A stretch of 64,000 nt of DNA from Parietaria judaica (lineage: Eukaryota > Streptophyta > Magnoliopsida > Rosales > Urticaceae), in NCBI GenBank assembly GCA_954871525.1, contig OX940870.1, positions 7,471,501 through 7,535,500 of the forward strand, in the 5' to 3' direction. Each line of letters begins with the position of its first letter. The stretch's first letter is position 1. Below are positions 1 through 12,131 of this stretch, piece after piece. The position numbers and the translations under genes are program-made. The notes under the pieces were generated by a model. It was not told the origin of the DNA and searched no databases. It saw only the letters and a list, made by a program, of their open reading frames with translations.

Positions 1-1794
1 CCGGGGTTTTCTTTTGTGAACCAAATCTCACCTCGCTCATAATTCCTTATCTACATATTTAGTCTTCTCGATATATTATGATGTTTTTATATTTAATATC
101 GGTCCCTTCCCAATAGCATGTAACTATTAATTACGTTACAATTATTTCATATTTTCCATCTTTGACCTTCTCAATGATGTAATGATGTATTAGCTTTTGG
201 CCTGTATAATAGATAATACGAGGCATATAACTCACGCGTTGTTGCGGGTTAATTCTTTTATTTTATTTGTTTGCTTAACAAGAGAAATTTGATAGTTTGT
301 GTTTTTATTTTATTTTTAGTATTTTTTAAGTAATATGATATATATTTTTTAATTAACAATCAACAACAATCGCAAACTATTACAGTATTGATTCGCAATC
401 ATTACAGTCGAAGAAAAAATATCTTAAAAACTCAAAACAAACCATTATACGAAGTTATGACACGTACAAAACTACATATACGCGTACACATAGAAAGATT
501 TAAAGCTCAAAATGCCTTGTTAGTATAGAAAGCAGCCTATGAAAAATCTTTACAATAACTTACCTGAAATATGAGTAAAGCACGTGAGAGAAAAAGAAGA
601 AATGGAGATAGGGACTTTGTGCGCAAAATTGTCACCAATCTTACTCAGAGCCAAAATAAATAGTCAGCGTCTAAAAAATTTGATCGTAAAATAAATAATA
701 AATATATATACCACAAAAATATATATAAAAAAAAATATTTAAACTTAAACAACCTTATTAATTCTGTGAGTTATTAACAACATAAGTGCTTAAACTTTGA
801 CTTACTAAGGCGCCATCAAATCAAAAAGGAAAATAGTGACAAAAGTACCTAAGACCGACAAACTGAGTATATATATTTTTATAAACATTTTGTGACAGAT
901 GTAGGTCAAATGTCATGTTGTGTGAAGGACGTTGGAAAATTGGAGGCGTGCGATTCTATCAATTTAATACCATGTGACATTTGACCAACGTCCGTAAAAA
1001 AAAAATGAACGAAAATATACGTCACTTGTTGATTTTGAATATTTTACCATTATATTCTTTACTTAAAACTCATGTCCCTTTCATTGATCATAATTTGAAC
1101 ATTTGATTAATCTGAAATTTTGGATTCCATATTCCCCAAATTAATTTGAAAATTAAAAAAAAAAAAAAAAAGAAAAGACGAGAAGCTATTCACTTGTATT
1201 CATTACCTAGGAGAATCGCCCAACCGATTTTCGACATAATCATTTATAAAATATCGTCATAATTAACACTCATTACCATTTGTTTATTTGCTAATACATT
1301 TATTTAGTTTATTTTGGGATAACTTGTAAGCTCCTGTAGCCTTTTATTTTACACATGGACCAATCAGTACGATATTTTTCCCATACTTTAATATATAAAT
1401 TATAATGTTTATTTAATAATATTTGTGCTCCGCCTATATATTGCCAAATGCCAATGCCATTGGAAATTTTTTGGGCTCTTGGCTTGTTCCAAGTTGGACT
1501 ACATATTTTATAAAATTATTATATTAGGGATGCCTGTAGGGCCCACATAACGAGGATGTGACTTATTTATATGTTTAGTTCACTTTTCAATTAGATTTGA
1601 TATTGTGTTAGGTTTTGATGGAGGTGGAAATGGAGATATGACCCAAATCCTCTTTAGTATTGGTTTCGAAGAAGAATTAAAGTCTCTTAAATAAAATAAA
1701 ATTAAAGTAGCTACATATATTCACTAATTCATCATATTGTTGTTGAATATAACCTGGACAAAAAAGAAAAAGAAAAAAAGGGCGTAAATATAGG
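1..1794. other. AT-rich intergenic DNA, no gene seen
   Basis: No open frame with a recognisable protein signature is present. The stretch is AT-rich with long A and T runs. A short imperfect inverted repeat sits at about 903-995, where a 14-base word at 903-916 returns in reverse complement at 971-986 with two extra bases. The outer sequence is probably degraded transposon or promoter-distal DNA. Confidence 0.6.
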
Positions 1795-2178
1795 GGAAAT
1801 TTACTTTTTTTTACACCCTCAACTTTTATTTTTGACAAAAATATACCCTCAAGTTTCAAAAACAACTAAAATATACCCTTGGTGTATGATTTGATAATTT
1901 TACCCTTCACCTTCTTATTTTTCAATTATTTATTTAAATAATTCAAAAAATAAAACTACAGACCTAAGATATAATTTAGTGAAATGAAAGTAGACAAAAT
2001 ATTAAAGTTTCAAGAATTGTTAATAAGGAGTATTTGTGGGTTTCTAAAAATTATATTTATTAGAGGATATATAAAATAAAAGAAAATAGATTTTGGTTGT
2101 ATACTTTGCTTCTTTTGATACTCGAGTATATATTTTTGCCAAAAATAAAAATTGAAGGTATAATAAAGTGAATTTTTC
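1795..2178. mobile_element. Short decayed inverted-repeat element, Mutator-like MITE candidate
   Basis: The left end (GGGAAATTTACTTTTT) and the reverse complement of the right end (GAAAAATTCACTTTAT) are alike, and the similarity continues inward for about 70 bases through a CAAAAATATA-type block. Flanks read TAAATATAG at 1786-1794 and TAAATTCAG at 2179-2187, matching at 7 of 9 positions, which would fit an old 9-bp Mutator-type target duplication. There is no coding capacity. Its ends resemble those of the better-preserved elements at 37636, 50423 and 59439. Confidence 0.45.
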
Positions 2179-2300
2179 TAAATTCAGACATGTGCTTTCA
2201 CAAATTCAATGCATATATTATCTTTGAGATATACAATGCGAATAAGATGCCAAATTACAGTTTGAGATTGTATTAACTTTTATAGAAATTGTAATAAATG

Positions 2301-2397
2301 CTCATTTTGTGTAAAATGTTTAAGAAAAATGCCCATATGTGAGAGTAAAAAATACACATGGTTGACATTTTTCTTAAACATTATACACAAAATGGAC
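2301..2397. repeat. Foldback repeat with ~35-bp arms
   Basis: The segment 2301-2336 is repeated as an imperfect reverse complement at 2364-2397, around a loop of about 27 bases. It would fold into a strong hairpin in DNA or RNA. It has no coding potential and looks like a small MITE or its remnant. No convincing target duplication was found. Confidence 0.6.
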
Positions 2398-2886
2398 ATT
2401 TTTTAAAATAACCCTAACTTTTATTCTGTTTTGTAAGATCTACCAATTATTGGTGTGAGAATTTTGATAAATTTTGTGGTGATCCATATTGGAAGATCAA
2501 TTGGGCAATCTCCTTTTCTTCTTTCATTTTCATGGACACATGCAAATAGTCCAACAAAAATACGAGCCATTATAATTTGGGTCAAGTTTATTCACTTAAT
2601 CAAATAATCATTTATTGGGCCAATTATATGACCGTTTGGCCCATGAACAATATGAAGGCAAAAGCCCATTTGTATGAAACAAGTTGGTCCAATTGCTTTC
2701 TTGGGAAGCAAAAGAAAGAGATAAAATGAAAGCGACTTGTACTTTAGCGTGTTCTTAGATTCTTTCTTATTCATGATGAAAATGCATATTCTTTTCCTTT
2801 ATATTTTTCAGAGACTTTACTTGCTTTTCCTAACTAAGGAATTGACTCTCAGTCTATCAGTATCAACCGTTTGCTTCCACCTTAAT

Positions 2887-3254
2887 GGCCCGTTTTACAC
2901 AACTTAAATTTTACAAAAATTATTTTTAGTTTTAGTTAAAAAATAAACCGTTTTTGAGAAAAACTGGCAGGTGTTTGGTAAATTATTTATAAAACAGTTG
3001 TTGTTGGTAACAAAAACTGTTTTAGCGTTTGGTAAAAAAAAAAAAAAGGCTAAAAAGACCAAAATAGACTAAAATCGTATTTTTATTTTTAGAAAAAACC
3101 AAAAGCTACGAATCCTAGCTTTTACAATTCATGTACAAAAATTCAAAATTGATTTTGTGTTTTTTGGAAAAATAATTTTACCAAACACCTGAATAGCGGT
3201 TAGGTTTATTTTATAAACAAAAACAAGGCTAAATTAACTGTGCCAAACGCACCC
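2887..3254. mobile_element. Possible non-autonomous hAT-like MITE
   Basis: The left end begins GGCCCGTTTTACACAA and the right end, read in reverse complement, begins GGGTGCGTTTGGCACA. This is the style of many plant hAT-derived MITEs. Inner blocks GGTGTTTGGTAAATTATT (2971 on) and its reverse complement (3171-3189) form a second, cleaner inverted repeat. No matching 8-bp target duplication is visible, so the borders are uncertain. Confidence 0.35.
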
Positions 3255-4510
3255 AATATTTCTCAATCAATAACTACTATTTTACTTTGCCAATTTATGT
3301 GCCAACTATCTCACCCACGCCTTTTTATTATATATACTCTCTATAAATTACAAGTACAGAAACATATATAGCAATTAATTTTTTTCTTTTCCCAATTTTT
3401 ATGAAATATATATTATAAAATTGAATATACTTATATCTAATATCCCTAAACTTAATTACTAGTATTATCTATAACTTGTTGTGAAAAAAATTAGTCCCTC
3501 TAATTTTTATCAATTTACAATATATTTTATTTATATTAATTTACTCTAGTGAATTTATCATTCTTTTGTTTCTTTGTTTCAATTTTCTTCGCAAATTACT
3601 AATTTATATCAAAATATCATCCTTATGTTAAATATTTACCATTTCAGTCAACATTTTAAAAATTATTTTCTTTGATATGGTAAGTAAAACTATTAACTAT
3701 GTTTTGTAATATCCATTTTGATTTTTTTTTTCACCTTTTTGTAATTCTCTTACGATTATTGCCTTTATTTTTTTGACTTCACGAATCTCGCTATCTACGA
3801 AGCCTCGAGACTTGTCATTTTCATCTTACTATTGGTACATATTATTACTTCATGGCAAATTTATGCGAAAAATCATATCTAAGGAACAAACTAATACGAA
3901 GTAATAAATTTAAAGCAAATTGATATAAAAAAGTTTAATTTGATGTTTATAGAATAGTACAGACTTGCTCACTCGTTTCACTTAATTCATTGACTCTTGA
4001 AACATTGAGGCCACTTATTGACAACTTATTATGTACTTTAATTTTGACGAACCCAACAACAAACGAATAAAAAATAAAGAGAAGTATTTATAGCGGCATA
4101 AGTATCTAATATTTTTTATTAATAGTATTTTTTACGGTTAAAATCCTCAACTGATATTTTTCACAATTAATTTTAACTATAACTACTTTGGTACTGTATA
4201 AATTTTTTTTAACAGAATTTGGATTTCCTCTAATGCATCGGATTCAAACACTTGTCACTAAAAAAATCTATGGTATATCTTAGCTGCTTAAAAAATCTAT
4301 TGTGTCACTAAAAAAATAATAAAAAAATAGATGGAATTTTTTTATTGAGAATTCAAAAAATGAATAACGAGAATTTTTACCACATTTAATTATATTACCA
4401 CCAAAAAAAATAAAAATGTTAGGTACTTATACGGTTATACCCCAATAATATAGACCAAAAATAAAAGACTAATAATGGACCCACGTTCTTACAAGAATGG
4501 CCCAACACGT
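3255..4510. other. Intergenic DNA upstream of the Ca2+-ATPase gene
   Basis: This is AT-rich DNA without a recognisable gene. It holds the weak inverted-repeat element described separately at 4088-4445. The last ~300 bases before the ATPase start become more GC-rich and carry promoter-like motifs. Confidence 0.6.
4088..4445. mobile_element. Decayed inverted-repeat element of the GCGGCATAAGT type
   Basis: The left side reads TATAGCGGCATAAGTATCTA and the right side, in reverse complement, reads GGTATAACCGTATAAGTACC, an imperfect inverted pair about 340 bases apart. The GCGGCATAAGT word is shared with the inverted ends of the elements at 37636-38102 and 59439-60998. The interior is AT-rich and non-coding. 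Borders and target duplication cannot be fixed. Confidence 0.35.
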
Positions 4511-4563
4511 CCACGTGGGCCACCCAAAACGCGTATTTAGGGACCAATGAGAGAACGACGCGT
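4511..4563 (+). promoter_or_regulatory. G-box and two ACGCGT motifs upstream of the Ca2+-ATPase
   Basis: A G-box/ABRE-like CCACGTGGGC lies at 4511-4520. ACGCGT, which fits the binding site of calmodulin-binding CAMTA factors, occurs at 4529-4534 and 4558-4563, and a CCAAT word lies between them. These are about 230-285 bases before the ATPase ATG. The motifs are seen directly, while their use as a Ca2+- or ABA-responsive promoter is inference. Confidence 0.4.
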
Positions 4564-4794
4564 CACACGAAAAGCACATTATGTTTTCTCAAAACTATTA
4601 CGAAACCACTCAACAACTACTCCAGTAATTACCGTTTTGTCATGTCTTCGCTTGATCTCGTCAACGCATTTGCTTGTTGTCTCCGTGCTCTGCCTGGCTT
4701 CCACTGAACTCTGAAACCCTAGGATTCCAAGCTCCTGGATTCTGTATATACAGCACAGCTTAGCTGCTTAGTTTAGCATCGGAGATCGGGAACA

Positions 4795-7700
4795 ATGGAG
4801 AGCTACCTGAACGAGAACTTCGGGGAAGTCAAGGCGAAGAACTCGTCGGAGGAGGCGCTTCAGCGATGGCGGAAGCTCTGCTGGCTCGTCAAGAATCGGA
4901 AACGCCGGTTCCGATTCACGGCCAACATTCCCAAGCGGAACGAAGCGGAGGCGATTCGCCGATCCAATCAGGTCATTTTTCACAGCGATATGTAAATTAG
5001 TGTCTGGTTCGTGAGAAAATCTTGATTGGGAAGAGAGGAGAGTGTGCCCTACCAGGAACGGTTGCTATAAATGCACGAGTTAGTTGGCGTTGACCTTGGT
5101 CAAAATTGAGAAGTTCACGTGTTTGCTTATGGAATCGCTTGGTCAAAGATCGACTGAGTTGACCTTTTCCGTGCGTAGATTCTGATGGGGTCAATTGAAA
5201 CTTTCCATCTTTGCTTGGAGATGCAAACTTAGTATGTTTTTATTGATATAAAATGCTTTATCAACACAGATCTGAGTCTGACCAAGTACAAAGCTTTTTT
5301 CTTCCTTTAAAGTCAAGTATGAAAACAGAGGCGTGAGCATAAATATAGCTTAAGACTATATTTTCAAGCGAGCGAGAAGTTGCTCGAGATTATATTACCG
5401 AAGTTGAAATTAGTAGTTTACATCTCGAGATTATAGTACTGAAGATTCGGATCGAACATAAAAGTGGAACGAATGAAACGTAGATGTTGTCGCCGAGTCT
5501 TACTTGTTTGTTAAAATTTGTTCCTTTGGGGTATACAGGAAAAGTTCAGAGTCGCGGTTTTGGTCTCACAAGCAGCGCTGCAGTTTATTCATGGTAAGAG
5601 TGTAAACTCAGAAAATAACCGATTTGAACTTTACAATAGAGGTGTCTGTGACTGTTTTGATTGTGAGCTCTTTCTTCCTATGAAGAATTTCACCTTGTTT
5701 GTTGCTGACAGGGCTGACTCTGACTAGCGAGTACACTGTCCCTGAGGAAGTCAAAGAAGCCGGTTTTGATATCTGCGCCGAGGAAGTGGGCTCCATAGTC
5801 GAAGGCCACGACATTAAGAAGTTGAAAATTCACGGTGGAGTAGAGGAACTAGTGAGTAAGCTCGCAACATCGGCAAGCGATGGAATACCAACTTCCGAGC
5901 AACTTCAGAGCAAAAGGAAGGAGGTCTTCGGTATCAACAAATTCACCGAAAGCCCCGTTAAAGGCTTCTTGACTTTCGTGTGGGAAGCTCTTCAAGACAC
6001 GACATTATTGATTCTCGCGATTTGTGCATTTGTCTCTCTGATTGTTGGCATTGCTACTGAAGGATGGCCAAAAGGTGCTCACGACGGGCTCGGAATCGTT
6101 GCAAGTATTTTGCTCGTAGTGTTCGTCACAGCCACGAGCGATTACAGACAGTCACTGCAATTCAAAGATTTGGACAGAGAGAAGAAGAAGATCACGGTTC
6201 AGGTCACGAGAGATGGGTGCAGGCAAAAGATATCGATTTACGATCTACTCGCCGGAGACATTGTTCATCTGAGCATTGGAGATCAAGTCCCGGCCGATGG
6301 ACTGTTCGTATCAGGATTCTCACTGCTCATAAACGAGTCAAGTTTGACAGGCGAAAGCGAGCCGGTTAACGTCAATGCTCAGAACCCTTTTCTCCTCTCT
6401 GGAACTAAAGTTCAGGACGGTTCTTGCAAGATGCTTGTGACGACAGTTGGGATGCGAACTCAGTGGGGGAAGTTGATGGCGACTCTGAGCGAAGGAGGAG
6501 ACGATGAAACCCCATTGCAGGTGAAGCTCAACGGCGTGGCGACCATTATTGGAAAGATCGGTTTGTTTTTCGCCTTAGTGACGTTTGCGGTTTTGGTGCA
6601 AGGATTGTTTACCAGGAAGCTTCAAGAAGGATCGCAGTGGATTTGGTCCGGCGATGAGGCCAGGGAGGTTCTGGAGTACTTCGCCATTGCTGTAACAATC
6701 GTCGTGGTTGCTGTTCCTGAAGGGTTACCGTTGGCCGTTACGCTAAGCCTCGCGTTTGCTATGAAGAAAATGATGAACGACAAGGCTCTCGTCAGAAACT
6801 TGGCTGCTTGTGAGACTATGGGATCGGCCACTACTATTTGCAGTGACAAGACAGGGACACTCACGACAAATCACATGACAGTCGTCAAGGCTTGCGTTTC
6901 CGGGCACTCCAAGGATGTGGGCACCTCGAAGAGCGCCTCTGATTTCCGCTCTGAAATTCCGGAGTCATCCCTTAGAATTCTGCTTCAGTCGATATTTAGC
7001 AACACTGGAGGGGAAGTGGTGAAGAACAAAGACGGGAAGAACGAGATTCTTGGCACTCCGACGGAGACGGCGATTCTGGAATTTGGCTTACTTCTCGGTG
7101 GCGATTTCCAAGCAGAGAGACAAAGAGTGAAGACCGTGAAGGTTGAGCCGTTTAATTCCGTGAAGAAAAGAATGGCAGTGGCTCTAGAACTGCCTGAAGG
7201 GGGTTTGAGGGTTCACTGCAAAGGAGCTTCTGAGATAATCTTAGCAGCTTGTGACAAAGTTTTGGACTCAAAAGGTGACGTTGTTCCTCTTGATAAAGAG
7301 TATGTTAACGTGTTGGAGAAGACTATTGAGCAATTTGCCAATGAAGCGCTTCGAACTCTTTGCCTTGCCTACGTGGAGATTGACAGCGAGTTAGCAGCTG
7401 AAATGGCTCTACCAACGGAAGGATACACGTGCATTGGAATAGTGGGAATCAAAGATCCGGTTCGTCCCGGGGTTAGGGAATCTGTAGCCATTTGCAGGTC
7501 AGCTGGTATCACTGTTAGGATGGTCACTGGGGATAATATCAACACAGCGAAAGCAATAGCGAGAGAGTGTGGAATTCTGACTGAGAATGGTTTAGCAATC
7601 GAAGGGCCAGAATTTCGTGGCAAGACCGAAGAGGAAATGCGACAAATTATTCCCAAAATTCAGGTATATCTTGTATCTTTGTACGAAATCTCTAGAAATT

Positions 7701-9299
7701 TGTTTTTTTTTTTTTTTTTGCTATGCTCATTAGTGCATGATGTATGTTACGTTGCAGGTTATGGCTAGATCGTCCCCGTTAGACAAGCATACCTTGGTCA
7801 AGCAATTGCGTACGACTTTTGAGGAAGTTGTCGCGGTGACCGGAGACGGTACAAATGACGCACCTGCCCTTCACGAAGCTGACATTGGATTAGCGATGGG
7901 AATAGCTGGAACGGAGGTAACTAAACTTGTTTCTTTCTTCTTTCGCTAATCTCTCGGTCCATTTTTTTTAACTGTCCCAAGTTCATTTACCTACTTTTCA
8001 TGCTAACAAATTGCTTCAAAACTCCTCAGGTGGCAAAGGAAAGCGCTGACGTGATAATTCTCGACGATAACTTCTCCACAATCGTGACAGTGGCCAAATG
8101 GGGACGCTCAGTTTACATCAACATTCAAAAGTTTGTTCAGTTTCAGCTCACTGTCAACGTTGTTGCCCTCATTGTCAACTTTTCTTCCGCTTGCTTGACA
8201 GGTAGGCAAAGTTCAAAATCTTCTTTTTCTCTTACCTCATTAAACCGGTGTTTACTTAGTTTTGAAATCCCTGTGTTTGTGTTCTATTTATGGATTTCAG
8301 GAAGCGCTCCGCTCACGGCTGTTCAGCTCCTGTGGGTCAACATGATAATGGATACTCTAGGAGCTCTCGCCCTAGCTACGGAGCCTCCGAACAATGACCT
8401 AATGAAGAGGATGCCGGTTGGCAGGAAGGGGAACTTCATCAGCAATGTGATGTGGAGGAACATTCTAGGACAGTCGCTCTATCAATTCTCGATCATATGG
8501 TTCCTTCAGACGCGAGGGAAAGCGGTTTTCAGTCTTCACGGCCCGGATTCCGACCTGATATTGAACACACTCATCTTCAATGCTTTCGTGTTCTGTCAGG
8601 TAATCATGAAAGAGGAGATCCTTCATTAGTTGCTGTCTCTAACTAGTTGATCTAATCACGAAAACATGCTTTTTCCCGTTTCTGATTTTCCTGTAAGAAT
8701 TTGCTAGGATCCAAACATGATTTCCGCAAAAATTCTACCGACGGAAAATCACTAAGTTAGTGAATCGCTCCTTTATTAAGTAACAAACATATTACAACTG
8801 TCTTTCCTTCAAGATCATTAAAATATACGGCTAAACTTATATTAAACACTTATATAGTACGATTAGAACTCCTAATCCAATATTTATTGTAAAATACCCT
8901 GAAAACCTCTCATGACATAAAACAATAATAAAAATAGATAATTACAGAACCATTTCTTATTTATATTTCAACTAATCTTATTTATATGTATTGCCATGCT
9001 ACGTAACTTTATAATACAATGTGTGAAATGCTTTTGTATTTGTTGTGCAGGTCTTCAACGAGATCAGCTCGAGGGAGATGGAGAAGATAAACGTGCTGAA
9101 AGGCATACTCCAGAACTACGTGTTCGTGACGGTGCTGAGCTGCACCGTCGTGTTCCAGGTCATCATCATCGAGTTTCTGGGCACGTTTGCGAGCACTCAT
9201 CCTCTCAGCCTACACCTCTGGACCGTCAGCGTCCTCCTCGGGTTCCTCGGCATGCTCATCGCAGCTCTGCTTAAACTCATCCCTGTGGGATCTGGCTGA
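4795..9299 (+). CDS. ACA1: Autoinhibited P2B-type Ca2+-ATPase, ACA1/ACA2 group
   Basis: This is a calmodulin-stimulated pump that moves Ca2+ out of the cytosol at internal membranes (ER or plastid envelope in Arabidopsis relatives). Seven exons are inferred: 4795-4971, 5539-5593, 5712-7663, 7758-7916, 8030-8201, 8301-8599 and 9051-9299. They give 1020 residues, the length of Arabidopsis ACA1 as I recall it. The N-terminus carries the basic, tryptophan-containing calmodulin-binding autoinhibitory segment (about residues 23-45). P-type landmarks are TGES at 290-293, PEGLP at 413-417, the phosphorylated aspartate of DKTGT at 456 and TGDGTND at 756-762. Hydrophobic segments fit ten membrane helices. 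All junctions are GT-AG and in phase. The assignment to ACA1 rather than ACA2 rests on remembered N-terminal and C-terminal sequence and could be wrong within the pair. Confidence 0.95.
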
Positions 9300-12131
9300 G
9301 CCTTGAAGCAAAATAAGTGTTTGGCTTAGCTGTTAAAGGAGGACTTCAATGGTAACTTTCTCTCTCTTCAAAGCCCACCATCAAGAACAAGGAGAGAGAA
9401 AGAGAGACTGAGGCTAGGGTAGATTAAAAAAAAATGAAAATCCACTGATTAGATTTGAGGTTCATGCTAAAAATATGTTTTATTTTTTATTATATGATAT
9501 CTTGAAAGTGCATTGAAAAGCTTTTATTGTACAAATTGTGAGGCATTGGCAATGGATAAGCAGAATTATCTCAGAGCTTTTTTTAATTTTATTTTTTAAA
9601 GTCTTTTTTTTTCTTTCTGATGTTGCATCAATTAGACAAAGGAAAAAAATATGTTATTCAAGTTCTTAATCACACTACTTTTTTTTATTCGTTAGTTCAT
9701 TTCAATTTGGTCATTAATCAATTGTATTAGTCTCATGAGAGCTGAGTATTATGAATTTGTCAAGCTAATTATGTTATCAGTAAATAGTAGTAACTTGTGT
9801 ACGAGGACTTCGATTGTGTTTTATTGTTGGAACCTTTTTATTCATGATATATTTATTATATCATGAATAATATGTACTCGTTGGTCTCTTCATACAGCAA
9901 AATCCAGCTGTTGAATTGAAATTATATGTACTCGTTGGTTTGAATTTAAGGTGAGAGACACGTAACTAGTGACTGTGAGTGAGCATTCTTCTCTTCTTGT
10001 TCGTATCACTTGTTGGTTTGTGAATGAATGCATGAAATTCCACACACAAAAACACCACAAATGAATCACCTAAAAAAGACAATAATAATGAGTACCGAGG
10101 AGAAAGGAACGGTAATTTTGTCTGCCCATGTACCGTGTCCTCTTGCACATGCCTTTGCTTTCCATGATTTACATATCTACAAAGTCACAAATTTTATCAT
10201 AAATTCAATGTGGAAAATACTACAAGGGCAGATAAGACGAATAAATTCAAACTATTAATAGAAAATAAAATAAAAAAACACTAAAGAGGAAGTCAAGCGT
10301 GGAAAATGAATGAGCGGCTACGTTAATTACATGTAAAGCGTGCGATCATCACAAAAAATCCCTACTCCAAAACGTTTATACCCTTGATTTCACCACCAAG
10401 TTCCCAAAATCTCTGAAGATTTATATGGCAATCGGCATGGGCGGATTAAGACAATGCTTAACCCCTCAAAAAAATTGTACTTAAGATCCGCGAGCTCATC
10501 AAATTTGGTTGAGCCTAAAAGAAATTCAGATCATACACTCTTACGCAGGCCCGGCCCTGACTATACGCGAGCAAAGCGGGCGCCTCAAGCCCCCAAATTT
10601 TGAGTCTCAATTTTATTAGATATAGTATTGTATATATTTAATTATATATATATATATATATATATCTTAAGGCTTCGAAAATTTACTTAGCTCAAGGCCC
10701 AGATTAAAAATGACAAATATAGGACCGGAACATTACATATATAAAAATATTATTTTATTGGAGAGAGGCCTACAAACTTTTGGGTGTGACTGTGCACAGT
10801 GCACTGTTGTACACATGTACTAGAGTGGAAGGCCTACAGATTTGGGCCACATACGACAATCAAAAGCAGTGCATGCAGGGTTACGTTACGAGAGATTTGG
10901 CGCGCTTCAAATGCAATTTCCTATCCAGCATACACGCTCAGAGAATGGCCCTAGTACTTACTCTCTAATGACCTCACATCTAACTTCACATTCACTTCTA
11001 CACACACAAAAAAATAAAAATAAGATGACCCCAGAAAACGACGTTCCAACCTGGTGAGATACATTTGCTTTTGGGCCAAAAAAAAAAAATGATATCTACT
11101 GAGAGTAGAACTTTGGAAACTGTGTCGTTTCAGCTGGCAATAGTGAAAGCTTACTCTCGCCGCAACCTTACATGCTCAAATCAATACAGCAATCAATTTG
11201 AGCCATAAAGCACAAATATTATGCTCATATACTATCATCACTTTTCTTCTTCATTAGCTTTTTTCAACGTATCACTGTAAAGTAATGGAAAAGGTTTAAG
11301 ATAAGTCATAATAATTGCTACTCCATTGCTAACTATTCACTCTTTTTTATATGTGGCGGGACTCAAAACTTACCTGTATAGTCGTTTTTTTATTAGATCA
11401 CAAAATTTATACCATAGCCCTTTTTTAATTATTTTTTCGTTGTATGACTTGATGCTAGTTCAAATTCCCCGTTTGTACGTAAGAATGGCACTTCTTCAAT
11501 GAATTTATCATCGCGATCCAAATATGCTTGAAAAAATTTAATGGTCACAAAAATCTGCTTAAATCAAACATTATAATAATTTAGCAGCCAAATTTTGGAG
11601 AACATCTTCCCAAAATATATAAATGAAATTTCTCTATATTCAACAAAAAGACATAAATACAGAGCCTCAATTTCACCAACATGAAAGGGTTAAAAAGGCA
11701 CAAAACTCACTTTTTTTTTTTATCAATTATTTTTTCTTCAACATATATACACAATAATTTTCTTTTGTGTGGATTTGATGGCCAACATCCGACACTTATA
11801 CAATAAATAACACAAACCAGAACCCTCCACATTGCTTCACCCTCTGGGAAGTCACCAACAAACAAAGGTAGGCCTCATGAGAAGTGTCAGAATTTAATAA
11901 GAAAAAAAAAATGAAATTCATACAATGTGAAAGGCTTGAGTTTCAATGATGAATTATAGGGCAGTGAGTAAAAAAAATCAAAAAATCAAAATCAAATAAC
12001 CAATTGACCTAGTAGCAGTGATAGTAGAAAGTGACAGTCCACACTAAATGTACATATTTTCTCTAATCTTTTCTTTCACCTTTTTTTTTTTCCTTTACAC
12101 CAAACAAGCTTCGATAAGCTCCTCTTTGCGC
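9300..12131. other. Intergenic DNA between the Ca2+-ATPase and cyclin genes
   Basis: The first few hundred bases are the likely 3' untranslated region of the ATPase. A perfect short palindrome (arms of about 13 bases) sits at 9838-9868. A GC-rich patch near 10440-10600 contains GGCCCGGCCCTG, a word often seen at ends of hAT-type or other repeats, but no partner end was found. An AT microsatellite lies at about 10642-10665. The right end will include the 3' untranslated region of the convergent cyclin gene. No other gene was recognised. Confidence 0.55.

Noticed and set aside
7369..7656. Antisense open frame within the Ca2+-ATPase gene
   Set aside because: It lies wholly opposite a strongly conserved exon, and the sense strand explains the sequence.
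10547..10740. GGCCCGGCCCTG-type end of a hAT element
   Set aside because: No matching opposite end or 8-bp duplication was found within several hundred bases.
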